Shown piece by piece: positions 1-12,900 of a stretch of 64,000 bases of DNA; the stretch's first letter is position 1; every line of letters begins with the position of its first letter. The position numbers and the translations under genes are program-made. The notes under the pieces were generated by a model that was not told where the DNA came from, made no database searches, and was given only the letters and a program-made list of their open reading frames with translations. Where the stretch lies: assembly GCA_023055505.1 (NCBI GenBank), contig JALIRH010000002.1, forward strand, positions 41,396,233 to 41,460,232, read 5' to 3'. The stretch comes from Callipepla californica brunnescens (Eukaryota; Chordata; Aves; Galliformes; Odontophoridae).

Positions 1-3000
1 TTTAGATATTACCAACTCCTACTGCACAGTTTCAAAAGTATTAGCCTTATCAGCTGTTCCCTAATGGAAGCAGCACTTATACAATTATGTCCTCCTTCTA
101 AAAGCTTGAAATCTATATAGTGAGTGGGAAAAAAACAACCATGAAATGCTTCCTTTTCCCTTTTGCTCAACATGCTTGTTTCAGTAAAACTGTGTTGTAG
201 ACTAAATGCCAGCAATTACTGCATGCCACTAAAAGTCCAGACAGTAACCATTATTTTTTCAGTTTTCATTAAAATTTTAGGACAGACACCTGAGCAAAAC
301 ATATATTTGGAACTGTCACAACAGGTGAACATTGTGAAATGATGTATTAAACTCATAAAGATTAATAAAGTAAGTGCAAAACTGTATAGTGCTGCGTGGC
401 TAGTTAAATGTCTTCTAAAATCACAATACTGTCAGCCCATTGACTGCTGTGAGATAATAATTACTTTTCCTAAAAACTGAAAGTACTCGGCTACTCCCGT
501 ATCCCAGCTCTTCATGAGATAAATGGCAAACATCTGGATTCAGGGGCAGCCTTTACTCCCTGAGCATCTGGAACAGTAGTACAGAGACTTCAGGAAAAGA
601 AGAAAGGGCTGTTGGTTAATGAAGAAAGAGCTGTTGTTTTTTGGTATTCTTTTCCCCACACAGAAAGTTAGTCATGAATAGAAATCATATTAAAATAATA
701 AGCATGTTTGCTCTGCTTACAGCTAAGTAGGAAGCCTGGAAGATATATTCCCAGTGTAACAGCTAGCAATCATATTGTAAAGTGTTTATCAGTACTATCT
801 ACCATAAACAACCTTCTGCAATTTGCCATGAGTGTTCTTACTAGAGTACGATGTTCTTGTAAAACTCACAAACACTTATTTTCAGAGGTGTAAAGACATT
901 TCTAAATGTGAGTTAAATTATCTTAGTTTGTCTTAGCAGGGTGGAGCTACATTTGCTTCTTCTCTTCCTCCCTATCTGATTATTAATCTCTTTCATACGG
1001 TCACTTGAACCAGTAGCACCTCATTATTACAGTTATACCTAGATGCAAACAGAAGCAAGATGCGCACAGAGGTAGCAAATAAAATAGCTATGAAAGATAA
1101 GACTTTTACTATGGATCAGATGACTTCAGAGGATCAGCGCCAGCATGTCTATGACATTTAATTGCCTCCAGCACAGATAGCAGGTTCTGAGACACATCCA
1201 CCTTATGCTCTCTCTGTGCTTTTGGAGCAATCACATCATCAGCCTAATGCCAATAATACAGCTGAGATAACCCACAGGTCCTGGCTGTGTCTTTTCTTGC
1301 TACTGCACCTATTCAATCTGAAACTGCAGTCTCAGCTGAGAATGGGACAAGGTGTAGAAAGCCAAGCCTCATAAAGACCAACTTTCATAAAGCTGACAAT
1401 ACTCTCACTTCATTTGAGCTCAGCACCAAACTGGGGCTCTTTCAAACCGTCTGTGACTCATCTCTGCAGTCACCTAGTTTCAAAGTGCCTGCTTCTCTGC
1501 TTATACCAGCTTTACCAGAGCAGCACACAACTGTAAGACAGATGCAGGTCCCTTTGTCAAAGCGCTTCCAACTGCTTCCATGACGTGCAACCACACATCC
1601 TAGAACAGGTTAGTTACTAAATTTCTTTGTGCCACAAGCAGAATGGGAATTCCACTAGAAAAAGTATGAGAAATTATAAATAATAGTATTAATAATAGTA
1701 ATAATAATGAAAAATTCTTCTTGATACAGCTTTAAAAATCGTGTCCTGCATTAACTTACAGCTCTATCACATCCTTCTTTCGTATATGAATCTACTTCTG
1801 TACAGACACACAGTTCCAGTTTCAGAGGAAATCTGACATTTGTTAATGATTTAATATTTACCTGACATTCATAGAGCTGAATTCTGTATACTGAAAAGAC
1901 CTTTCACCATTAAGGAAAGCAATAGAAAATTGTCTGATTAGCATGTGCAACTATATTGTCTGTTAAGAATTGTTATCAAGCTTTCTGAATATAGTTATTT
2001 TAGTTGCTAAATTTATAAGTCCTCTATTTCTCTGTTCCATTTGTTGTTTTTCTTCAGAGTCTAAATCTTGGTACCTTTATCACACATGCTATGATTCCCA
2101 GTAGGTACTACTGCTCTGAGTAAATATTAAATGAACCTTTAAAAAATATTAATCTAGGGAAGAAAAAAAACACATGAAATTCAACTAGTGTTGGCAACAA
2201 TCTCAAATGAACTTTGTACTAGGTAATTTGCCGAATTTAATCCAGTGAGATTTATTATGCCTTGATACAAACTACATAAAATAAATAATAAAAGTCTTCA
2301 TCTTTCAACTCTAAAATAAAGTGCCTCATTTCTGTTATAGTAACAAGAAATTGTATACTGATGATCACAAGAATATTAAGCTTCCAAAAACTTTAATAAA
2401 TACTCAGACCATTATCGCTGAAATTCAAATGTGCAAATCAGCTGAATTCAAGGAGTTCTTTCCCATAAAAAGACAACGCAGACATGGTATCACTGACTTA
2501 AATAGAACCACTTGAATAAGTGAGAATCTCCCAGCTAGGCCAGAGCTTTCTCAACACTACACTGTAAATTATAAAAAGATATACTGTGCTGTATCCGTGC
2601 CATTAGGCATAGTTCAACTGTTGAAAATCTTACTGTTGGTTACTCTTTTATCACCCAGTGAGAATGTATCTGAGATAATGAAATCATACATTACCCTTTG
2701 AGATTTACAAATCTGAGATCACATGCAACGTCAGCTCTTCTTTCTTTAAATTAATATATAGGGACACATCTCCTTGTATGCTGAAAATCTTTTCTTGCAG
2801 CTCTCCATAATTTTAGAGGTCATTTACCAAACACAGTCATGATTTGATAGAGTCCTCTTCTCATTGTAACTAATCTGATCAGTATCTAATGTTTTAGGTA
2901 GTACTGTGCTCTCTGTATTACTGCTCAACAAGGCTGCTGCTTATCCTAAAGACAAGAGCCAAACTGACAGGAAAGCCACAGTTCAGCTTAATTTCACACA

Positions 3001-3340
3001 CCTGCCTTTCAGAAAATTTCAAATCACTGCTCATATCTTTAGTGAGCTCATTCATTTAGGAGAAACAGCTTGGTTTTGGGAACTGATTTTGGGAGTGCAT
3101 TTCTCTGATATTCTAGGGAGCCTTGTACTTACTAAATTATAAGAAATACCTCTCAAGCAATAAATAGGTAAATGGAGAAGAGGGTCCATAATGTCCGAAT
3201 GAACATACTGATGGAGATTTATCCCCATATATTTCTATCACTACTCTCTGATGCATTCAAGAGGCAGAATATTACTTAAAAAAAAATAAAATGGTGAAAA
3301 CATACTGTAGTGGGACTGCCTGCTCACAGCCTGAACCAGT
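1..3340. other. AT-rich non-genic stretch
   Basis: I see no gene or recognisable repeat here. The longest open frames are under 100 codons, lack domain-like composition and overlap one another in different frames. The DNA is AT-rich and CpG-poor with scattered short A or T runs. It could be intergenic or intronic; nothing in the sequence separates these. Confidence 0.6.
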
Positions 3341-3343
3341 GAA

Positions 3344-3556
3344 CGAGCATCTGAGTGAGCGGAGCGGAGGAGCCCGGGTCCACCCGACCTCTCGCCCTCT
3401 CCCCCTCGGCGGTGCTTCCGGCGGTGCTTCCGGGAGCACAGATCCGCTCAGAGCCTGCGCGGGTTGCCCCCCCCTTCCCTGGCTCTCTTCCTTCCGGCGC
3501 GCCAGGGTTCGAAAGGGAGGCGGCTGCGTTCCTTAGCCTACACGGTCGCTCGGAGG
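3344..3556. promoter_or_regulatory. CpG-rich block resembling a small CpG island
   Basis: This block of roughly 210 bp stands out from its AT-rich surroundings. It has more than twenty CpG dinucleotides, several in clusters such as GGCGCGCC, and an 8-base C run. A 12-bp unit, GGCGGTGCTTCC, occurs twice in tandem at 3408-3431. Three TTCCGG cores (minus-strand CCGGAA, the ETS/GABPA-like core) lie near 3416, 3428 and 3492. Dense CpG with ETS cores is typical of TATA-less housekeeping promoters, so a promoter is my preferred reading. No first exon with a clear donor site is visible. It could also be a GC-rich leader carried in with a retrocopy, given the coding-like minus-strand frame next to it. 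Confidence 0.5.
3408..3431. repeat. 12-bp tandem duplication inside the CpG block
   Basis: GGCGGTGCTTCC is present twice, back to back and identical. Each copy ends in the TTCC half of an ETS-like core that is completed by the following GG. It doubles a putative binding site within the CpG-rich block. Confidence 0.85.
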
Positions 3557-3843
3557 AGTGAATTCATCCTCATTATCTCTACCATCTCTTTCTGTAGCGC
3601 CTCTATCTCAAATAAAAGCTCTGTCACCGCTTTTGCTTGCTTTACACATACGCTCTTTTTAACTGCCTCTGCATGATCAACCAAATCAAGTTCATAGTTT
3701 ATATATGTATCTGTTGGGTTTCCTATAACTCTGTCTTGTAGTGCTAATGTTTCTTTTCTCTCTTCTCTCCTTGCCACTTTAGACCCATCAAACTGATGTT
3801 TTTCATGATCACTTCCAATTAGCCACAACAAGCACTGCATCAT
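3538..3843 (-). pseudogene. Coding-like minus-strand frame, 101 codons, family unknown
   Basis: I do not recognise this protein. The frame opens with two Met codons and ends at a TAG inside the CpG-rich block. The peptide is more protein-like than other frames in the window. It is rich in Glu, Lys and Arg, has a charged RREERKE segment near residues 26-32, and its last 40 residues look amphipathic and helical, possibly a short coiled coil (KAVTELLFEIEALQKEMVEI). Just upstream on the same strand, an ATG at 3875 opens a second frame that stops after 11 codons at 3840-3842. The reading between these two starts also looks coding-like, which suggests an ancestral frame broken by indels. No intron signals are obvious. 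I infer an old retrocopy or an orphan exon; a functional small protein is possible but less likely. The junction with GC-rich DNA at its 3' end is unexplained. Confidence 0.35.
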
Positions 3844-3879
3844 ATTTCAGTCTTGAGAACAACATTTGTAGTCATCTTG

Positions 3880-5291
3880 GTTTTCTTTTTAATAATTAGC
3901 CATGTATACACTACACAATACAAACAAGAGGCTCCATTACTGGACATATTTTGACCAACGCACTAATGCAGCTTACTGTTTCCACTACTTAACAAGCTCT
4001 TTGTCAAAGTTTTGTTGTACTTACAGAGAAAAACAGAAGTGTTTTATAACTAGGGAGATGAAAGAAGAAGGTTAACAACTATGTCCAGACTGCAGCTCTG
4101 TAATCCACATGTACAGTTACAACACAATGTGGAAGGGCTTCAGCCAGTGATTTCAGTCACAGATTATGACTAGGATTTTGTAAGAACTTTTGAGAAAAAC
4201 ACTACCAATCTCTTCCTGAAAGGCACATATCCACTCCTGCTCCATTTGGGGAGCAATCCTAGAATGATATGAATTTTTCTTAGACATTCATTCATCATCT
4301 TTAAACAGCTTACTGAGCCCAGGGCAGAGACCCAGAATGCCTCAGGTCACTTTGCTGCAACTACAGTGAGTTGTGACTGAGTCCTTTCCTTTGAAAATTT
4401 GTCTTGACATTTCCAGTATCCAAAGTTTTTAAGAGGCTACTGGTTGAGTAAGGATAATGAGTTCTGTACTTCAACCTGTTTTATAGATCCAGGTTGCTTT
4501 TCAGTAGGTTACAAATTAAATTCCCCAACACATACAGACTGTTCAGTAATTCGCCACAGCTTTTTAATCATAATTCACAGTATGTGAAATAGTTCTCCAC
4601 AGGAATGAAGGATTTTTAGAAAACAAAGTACAGATACAGTTTATTCTATCTTAAGGATAGGAGGATGGAAACTGTGGCCTTCTAAAGGTCTTTTTATGAT
4701 TTGTTTAAAATATTTACTCACTTTCCATCCACTATATTTTGCAAATACAGTACTGTAAACTCTATGGCTTCCCAATAGTAAAAACATTCATCAAGCAGCT
4801 TCTTTCAAACTGGAAGATGTTACCCAATTATCACACTCATCAGGACATCTAACCAGAGGTCTGAAGCCTGTAATAAAGATAATCTGCAAGACAAACTTTC
4901 ACTCATTCAGTGCTCACTGTAGATGATTTCTGCTGTGAGCTACTTCTATTTCTTTTGATATGAAACTTCCCCAGGAGACTAAATAACAGATATGCCATTT
5001 ACATGCTGATTGTCTGCATCAATTCACTGAAATTTATGGGAGATCTGCAGCACAATGAAATTGCTGCAACAAACAAGTTTGTCAAAGAATTTTATATATC
5101 CTCCCTCTTATTTCTCACCCATCTCCCCATGTGCTCCTTTCTTATAGTAAATGGAGTCCCTAGCTTACATGAGAAGAAGCTGGGGGAGATTTAACATTAT
5201 CTGGGATATTAAATCTCTGGATTTTTAAGTTCTCCCAAAGTCTGCTTGAGTTCAGGCAGCAGTCAGCTCAAACCCAAAATCCACACAGAAT
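3880..5291. other. Non-genic stretch
   Basis: No gene, repeat family or RNA gene is recognisable. The sequence is AT-rich and only short chance frames are present. Confidence 0.55.
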
Positions 5292-5405
5292 TCATATAAT
5301 CACAGAATCATTTGAGTTGGAAAGGACACTTAAAGGTCACTTGATCTAACTCCCCTGCAATGAACAGGGACACCTACAGTTAGAGCAGGTTGCTCAGAGG
5401 CTGAA
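5292..5405 (-). mobile_element. CR1: CR1 LINE 3' end fragment
   Basis: The plus strand begins with degenerate octamers (ATAATCACAGAATCAT). It continues with TTGAGTTGGAAAGGACAC, a TAAAGGTCAC segment, then CCCCTGCAATGAACAGGGACACC and AGCAGGTTGCTCAG. That is the reverse complement of the avian CR1 3' untranslated end, so the element lies on the minus strand. It is about 110 bp, heavily 5'-truncated and moderately diverged. CR1 is the dominant LINE family of birds and usually inserts 5'-truncated. Confidence 0.88.
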
Positions 5406-8400
5406 GGAAGCATTGTAATATTCAGACTAAACTGCTATAATTTAGTCAGATCATGGCATTCCTGATAGTTTTAAAATGGTTGGAGACTATGGTTTTTGTT
5501 TGTTTTTTTTTTAAAGAAGGGAATGAGTTTTCAGCACTTGTAATGTATTTTGTTTGCATGATATGCACAAATTATTACAGGAAATTCTCACACCTGCAAT
5601 ACTGAAAATTTTTGTCTGGGATTGTTCAAAAATAAAGTTAAACCCAAATAACCTTTGCTGTCATTAATCTTAAGACACAAATTGGCTAAAATATTCTGTG
5701 CTTGCCCTAAGATTGTGCTGCGTAAAAAAACTATTTAAAATGACATAGGCACTCTTTCACAGGGACCTCCTGATGGCTCCTGACATTTCAGCTTCATAAT
5801 GTACGAGGCTAGTTTGTTTTGTTTGTACAATTAGTCATATTACTTAGCAATACAATAAGTGATTTTTACAGTAAACTCTGGGGAATAAAATATGCAGAAT
5901 TCATGAGATACAAAACACATAAAAATTCATTTCCTGAGCAGAAGCACTGCAATACTGTATAGCAAAAACTATTACTTTTTTCATTGTGTTTGTAATAAAG
6001 AACTCAAGCAACTATGCCCTTCAGGGCTGGGCTCCTCACCACTTCACTTGAACTCAGCCTCAGCATTCAGCCATGGCATGTGAAGTTAATTACTCTGGGC
6101 ACTGGGGCTCTGAACAGAAGAATGACCCTATTTGTGGCTCCATGTACTATGTATCATGCTACAGTGAATTCTTTCAGTACCTACACATTGCACACTCAGT
6201 GACTCTGAATGGAGTAATAATTCTAGCACTCTAGAGGAAAGCTCAGCTGTCATCTCATTTTTGCAGGGACACTTGTCTTCCCAGGTAACCATTTAATGGG
6301 GGCTGACATCAGTCAACATTCAGTCACTGTCACCCTCCCAGTCCAAATGGCACAGAAATCCAGGGACTATGACTTTCAGAAAGCACTCTGGAGGAGAGTA
6401 ATCTTGAAATTGTTTGTGAGCATTGCATCGCAAAGGTTTTCTACCATCTTTCATGATAATGACATCCGGATTATGTAGATTCAAAAATCTGTGGTTGTAA
6501 CCAGCTCCTCATTTAGAGAACCAAACTTCATTTGCAAGAGACCTGGTTTAGCAAGATGGCTGACTCACTGAGGAGATGAATACTGTCACAGAAACTGCAA
6601 AACTGGGAGAAAAAAGAAAGTATTTTAATAGAAAGGCTGATTAGATATGATTACTTGCCAAATACCTAACTATTACCAGTTCTTGCTGCTGTTGGAGTGA
6701 GAAGTTTTAGCAGCTTTGCAAAATACATTAAAAATACACTGTCTCTCTACAATCAAAGAGAAATTACCTACATATTCTGTGTGGCCAGCTCTGTCTGATG
6801 TAATAATAAAAATCTATGCCAGACAATTATGGTTAGATATTGGTCAACAATCATATTCATCTGGAAAGGGAATTAAAAAAAAAGAAAAAAGGAATAATTT
6901 GCAACTGGTGTAAATCTGTTCCAAATCTGACTCAAAGAACAGAAATACTTAGTTTCTTTGAAGGGATTTGGACAATAATATTTGCTGACATGATTATATA
7001 CCTCCAAATTGAAATGTGTTTTAAAGAACGAGTCTTTATCAACTACTCTTTTAAGAAGTAATAAGAAACTTAATAATGATTTCCAGAGTATTTATTTGTT
7101 CAAATTTTCCTTTTTTTTTTTTTTTTTTTGAGTGTATATGAGGAAGAAAAAAACGTACAACCTGAATCTCAAAATTCTGTAAAACAGTTCTCAGCCCTCC
7201 TGAAGTACCAGCAGGGGAAGAACCCTCCTCTTTCTTTCTTTTCTTCATTCATTTAATCAGAAGTTTTGAGCCATTTTTACTTCCCAGCACAAAATCTGAC
7301 TCTTCAAAACAGACAGCCATGAAGGTGACACTGTAAGAAAGCTGGAGCAGTTGAGATCTGGTTTTGCTTGAATTGACAGATTAATGTGCAGAACTTTCGT
7401 CTGACCCAAACAGAAAACGAAGCACCAATATTTTTCCTGACATGCTCCATGAAGTCATTAGATGGCTTAGAAGAGGGCATTTTGCTTATTGAGACACAAG
7501 AGCTTCCATGAAATATTACTCATTTGCTACGGTATTTAAGGAATTGAAGTGTAAGTGGAAGTTTCAGTTGCACTTTTTTTTCTTTTCTCCAAAGCGTACT
7601 TTCCTTGGAATTTTTTCCTGCTTTAGAAGGAAACTGTTACAAACATTGAGATGAATAAATTTTGAATTATCCACTGCAAATTTATATTCTTAGTCATTAG
7701 TTGCTACAGTTAATACTGATCTCAATAAGTATACATGTAGGGTAAACAGTATTCAGCATACTATCTCTTTAAGACATGTTACTTTTTATTATTTAGTAGT
7801 TATTATGTCAGTGGCTTGACTGTGGGATAATATTACCTATTTCAGCTAGATAACTAAATAATTAAATCTGGAGAACAAAGACAAGAGGATGGCAATTTAC
7901 AACATATTATACTTCCAGGAGAATTTTTAAGATTAATATTGGTTTGTGAATTCACTCCTACAAGCTTACTATTTTTTCACATTTCCAGAATTTATCGTCA
8001 GAATAATTATTGGTAATATTGAACTATTTATATCAGCTAAGCAATTCTGCTTTTCCATATCTCTGTTCAAAATTGACTTTTGTTTTTAATGTGTTTCTAA
8101 CTGTCCTACTTTACTTGTAAGAAACCGAGAACTTTTTCCTTATTAAATCAAATGTGATCACATAAATAAGCATTGTATTCTCTCAAGCATAAACTAGATT
8201 AGTCATTAATTAATATTAATAGTTTAGCCATTTCAGAGATTTTTAATGCTCCAGTTAATGTATATAATCACTTGGTGGATGTTTGTAATACTTAAATAAA
8301 TGAATTTGCTGTGTCACTTGCCAGCAAATTTTAGGGCAAAAAATCATCTAATGGGATATACATACAACAAAAATCATTCACAGTACATTGAAATGAAATG

Positions 8401-9429
8401 TTTGAAAATTGATCAGTAACTCCCAGAGTTAAGTTCAAACTGCCACACTTTGTGTGACAAGCTGATTGGTTTTTGAAATCTGCTGTTTTTTGTGACAACA
8501 CAGAAAGGTTAAGTTTAAGGAAAATGCATTTACAAACCTTCCAGTCTGTGAGAAAATCAAATGCCATCTACACATAATCTTACAGAACATCTCCTGAATC
8601 CAAAAGAAAGGTAAATTTACAGTTTTAAGTTTATGATCTTTGAAAAGTGTTCTGCAGCAGTGCCGCAATTACTGATGGAAAGATCTTCTGTAGTTTTTGC
8701 ACCACCAAAGCAACAGAAATTCAATTTCAGTAAACCGAAATCTGGTTCATATTTTGAAATGTCCTTATTTTCTCATTTCCAGAAAACTAAATTCTTAAAA
8801 TAAAACACAGTAGAGAGACATAGGGTTTCCCCATCTCTCTCCCATTGTCAATACAACGTGGACTATTTATCCATTTGAACTATTTTTTCCCTTTTGTTCT
8901 CATTATCTTTGCTGATGAAAGATAGACAAAGAAAGAACATTTTTTATGAGAACTTTCCATTTTAACAAACAATCAAAGGAAGCACCTATAACTTCTCAGG
9001 TATAATAATAAAGTTGTTCAAAGGGATGGAAACCATCTCTTTCTAATACATATTAAAATATGTTTTAAACATAGTAACCTGCTATGCAAGCTCATGAAGA
9101 ATCCTAGCCATGTGGGATACATTCTTGGGAAAGTGGTAGAGACTCACTCCTAGGTTAGATCTGCAGAACGTGTTCCCCCAGGTTCAGTGTTTTAATACCT
9201 ACATGAAGTATAATTATGATGGCATTAAAGATTGTGTAAAGACAAGTTTTTATTGAAGCGTACAAAATCTACTGCTGATTCGTGGAATGTGCTGTTTCTG
9301 CCAATAATGAGAATTATGTGTTGATTTCAGTCAAACCATTCTTACTTGCACCAGTTGCAGATCAGGTTCAGAATGTTTTAATCTGCCATTAATAGGCATA
9401 AAGTTCATGTATGAAATTTTTTATTATTA
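5406..9429. other. AT-rich non-genic stretch
   Basis: No gene or recognised transposon is visible. It includes a 19-base T run at 7111-7129 and an AT-rich, TAAT-dense patch near 8190-8260. All frames are short. Confidence 0.55.
7111..7129. repeat. Poly-T run (19)
   Basis: This is an uninterrupted T homopolymer. It has no recognisable retroelement body next to it, so it is reported only as a simple repeat. Confidence 0.9.
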
Positions 9430-9645
9430 TCATAGAATCATAGAATCACCAAGTTTGAAAAACACCTCCAAGATCATCCAGACCAACCATCCACCTGCAA
9501 CCAGTATTTCCCACTTAATTGTGTTCTTTAGTACATCTCCACAGTTCTTGAACACCTCCAGGAATGGTGACTCAACCAGCTCCCTGGGCAGCCTGTTACA
9601 GCACCTGACCATTTTTTCAGAGAGAGTACTCATCACTAATGCATA
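9430..9645 (-). mobile_element. CR1: CR1 LINE 3' end fragment
   Basis: The plus strand starts with tandem octamers (TCATAGAATCATAGAATC) and ACCAAGTTTGAAAAACACCTCC. It continues with AGATCATCCAGACCAACC and, further on, CTCCAGGAATGGTGACTCAACCA and CTGGGCAGCCTGTTACAGCA. This is the reverse complement of a CR1 3' untranslated region, inserted on the minus strand and truncated at roughly 215 bp. The 93-codon plus-strand frame and the 79-codon minus-strand frame here are read-throughs of this repeat and not genes. Confidence 0.93.
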
Positions 9646-9854
9646 CATTCTTTCCTTTGCTACTGCCATGATATTTGGAAAAAGTTAAGAGCAGTAATCA
9701 TTTTCCTATTGTGCTAGTCCATTTTCTCTTTGTTCTTAAGAATATTGAGCATTATCCTTTCTTTCTTAATATGTTTTTAAACTCCTATCTGTAAAGCATC
9801 AAGTTGTAGTCACAGAAGTGATAGTCAGACCAATGAATGTCAATAGCTTGGTCT

Positions 9855-9960
9855 TCTTTTTTTTTATTTTTTTTAACAACAACAAAAAAAAGCAGTGTAC
9901 ATCAGAACAAAAACAAGGAAAAAAGAACTCGAAAAAAAAAAAAAAGAGAAGAAATAAAAA
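9855..9960. repeat. T-rich then A-rich low-complexity patch
   Basis: T runs interrupted by a single A are followed by an AAC/A-rich stretch and then further A runs near 9932-9945. The T-then-A order gives a weak inverted-repeat character. No element is recognisable. Confidence 0.7.
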
Positions 9961-12900
9961 ACAGATGTTGTTGACAGGTAAGTGAAGAAAATAAGTTTCT
10001 GTAGGAAGGCTTTAAGCCCTGAGGATTTACTTGTACCTGCCGGGTTAGAGAGATGGACGAAGAGCAGAAATAATGATCAGACAGAGAAATACACAACCAC
10101 AAATAAGCCTGTGCTATTCCTCCTGGCAACTGTTTATTATTTAAAACAGTGCTAGTTTGAAGAGAAGCAAAATGGTTGAGACTTGCTCTTTGTGTAAATT
10201 TAACGGAAGGCTCTTTTTAAAGATAAAGCATCCTGAGAGATCTTTGAAGGCAAAAGGCAGTCTTCCAGAAACATCTTCAGTGATAGGTATTTTGAAGCAT
10301 GATGTGATTTATTTAAAGTAAATCAAAAGTGTTCTCAGAACAGCAGGTCCCTAACTATAGCAGTTTACAAGAGAATGTGTGTATCCATGCCATTATGTTG
10401 CCATTTACTGAACCTAACTATTGAACTTAAATATAGGCATGATTTAGATACTTGGTGAGCCAAGTTCATCCAAAGTACATTGACAGGCTTGAATATAAGT
10501 CATAATTTGTTAGAACAGAAGGGGCAAATACATATCCAAACGAGTTTTTCAATATATCTGTGATATCACAGTAGTGATAGAGACAATGTTGATTCTGAGG
10601 GATTGCACATGACTGTTCATATATCCAGAAAGAATTTTTAATTATCCTATCTGCAAAAACTAGAACTAGCTCTTTGTCAGCATTCACTCAGGGATTAAAC
10701 AGTTCTTATAGCATCATTGAACTGTTAGTCCCAGTATGACACAAAGAGCTATTAGATTTGTTCTTTTTATTCTATCCACTCCATATTTATGTTAGTTCAG
10801 CATGCTTGACCCAAGAATGGTAAACTGACCAAATGCAGGAAAGGAGGTTGACACGAGGAGTCAGAGCAACAACACTGCTACCTTCTTCCTTTTCTTATTC
10901 CCTTTAACTTTTGATCAACAAGATTGTAACACAGCAGTTTATCAGACTGACACTTCTGTCACTGCTTGATGTGATGTGGCACAGACTATAAAGCACTTGA
11001 GAGTCAAATTCTGCTTCTCAGTTTTTTACAGCAGCAACCCAGTTCTAGCTTAGGTTGCTTTTAGTCCTTTTGCTTTGCTTGGTTTGTGTCTCACACTTAT
11101 AATGCTAAATTATATGAGTGAAGCCAAAGTCACAAGTTGGTGATGGCGCTTCCAGCACCTGCCATTGTCTCTTCATGCTACTTACAGGAATGCACTGGTT
11201 TCTGCCTTGATTTTCAAGACCTTTCATGTTAAAGACAAAATGGGAAGCCACAAATGATCTTTTTTCTCCCATTTCCATATAGTGTCTAATAATCTGTGCC
11301 AACAACAAGTCCAAACAAGTTTGTATACAAAACTTATGTTAGCAACAGCAGTAAGTCTACATCTCCCACAATTTCTTCTCATTTCATGATTCATCATAAG
11401 ACACTAACAGTATGTGCCCACCCTTCAACTTACTACTAAGACACATTGCTGCACCACAGTGCTGCTCCTAGCGCACAGCCACAAGCACTTTTCTCCTGAT
11501 AAGAATATCTATTCAAAACTCAGTTCCTTCAAGTGATACTGAGTTTGCAGATAAAAACTAAATAAAATGTTCTTTTGAAGAGATGGCACTTCTCTGTCCT
11601 ATTGTTTGTAGGTTCCAGTTTTAAGTGAAAGGAAAAAATCTGGCATTGTTTGAAGTTCCTAGGAATTGTCCCAGCTGCAGAGGAAGAAGCTCATACATAA
11701 GATAATGCTGAGGTGACAACATTCAGATAAAAGTGATACTCAAGAGATGCAGTACCAGCAGGATTTCAAATGTCTCTATTTGTTGTATATTGCAACAAAT
11801 TATTTGTGGTTAAGAATGATGTTACATAAGCCAATTATATCTTGTGATTTTCACTGTAGTTCAAATCTAGTCCCGGTCTTGTGTGAAAATGTTGTTGAAA
11901 ATATCACCTTTAGCACAAAGTCTAAACGTTTCTTTATGGTGAATAAAAAATATATCCAAGTAATATTTTTCCATTAAAAACAAATATTTAAATAATTTTG
12001 ACCTTCTCTTTAATTATGCATAACAGTGCCCACTTTCATCCTCAAACAAGCCCCATACTTCGAAGCTCAGCTTTGCACAGGGTCCGCAGGCAATTCTGAG
12101 CTAGTGTTTGAAGACCTCTGAAAATGGGCCTAATGTTACTTGCCTTCAGGGTGGTTATCAGAGTTATACTCTCATCTAGTGCTTATGCTAAAGAATTAAC
12201 CCTATTATCATGCAGAAAAGACTTCTGACTGGCTCCAGCTGAATTCAAAGAACAAAGGGAGCTGGATTTTATAAATTTCATTAGGTGTTTTAGTGAGTCA
12301 AATGCAGCAAGGGAGACTGGTAGAATAGCGTAGATCAGTTCTGTAAATAAAAGAGCAAGCAGCTTACTTGTTTCCAAATTTAATTGTCTTGTCCTGGGAA
12401 AAGAATTTAGAATAAAGTTTGCAAGGGAAGTGTTTTTGCTGAAATCTATTCCTATCCATCAATCTTTTCTTCTCAATCTTTCAACCTTGCGTACTTTTGA
12501 GTTCTGAAATCTTTTTTATTGTTGTCAAATGTAGAAGCATAAACTAATTAGAGTCTGTTTTCATTCGATTGGATGAGGGTATGTTGTTTTCTTTTTTTGA
12601 ATAAATGAACCCCTTAAATTTACACTGCTTTGTGATTACCTAACTCAACAGAGGCCACAAGGACAAAAAGGAAATGTATACAGTTCTGAAGATCTGAGCA
12701 CTGCCATGTAGGTGAATGAGCTCATAATCTACAACTGCATCTCTTCTCACAGCTCTTCACTCCTTTTTATCACTTCCTCCTGATACCCTTATCAAACAGA
12801 ATACTAGAGGGCAGGTGCACTGTCTGCATTCATCCAGCAAAGCAGAACAAACATACCCAGTACTATGGACATCACCTCTTTTCCTATCCTCCCTTCATTT

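Noticed and set aside
3500..3515. GGTTCGAAA, resembling a tRNA B box
   Set aside because: No A box, anticodon arm or acceptor pairing at the right spacing.
3291..3561. Plus-strand 81- and 68-codon frames across the CpG-rich block
   Set aside because: The Gly/Ala/Ser/Arg-rich composition follows from GC content and there is no motif; the minus-strand frame next door is more protein-like.
9407..9688. 93-codon plus-strand and 79-codon minus-strand frames
   Set aside because: Both run through the CR1 3' end.
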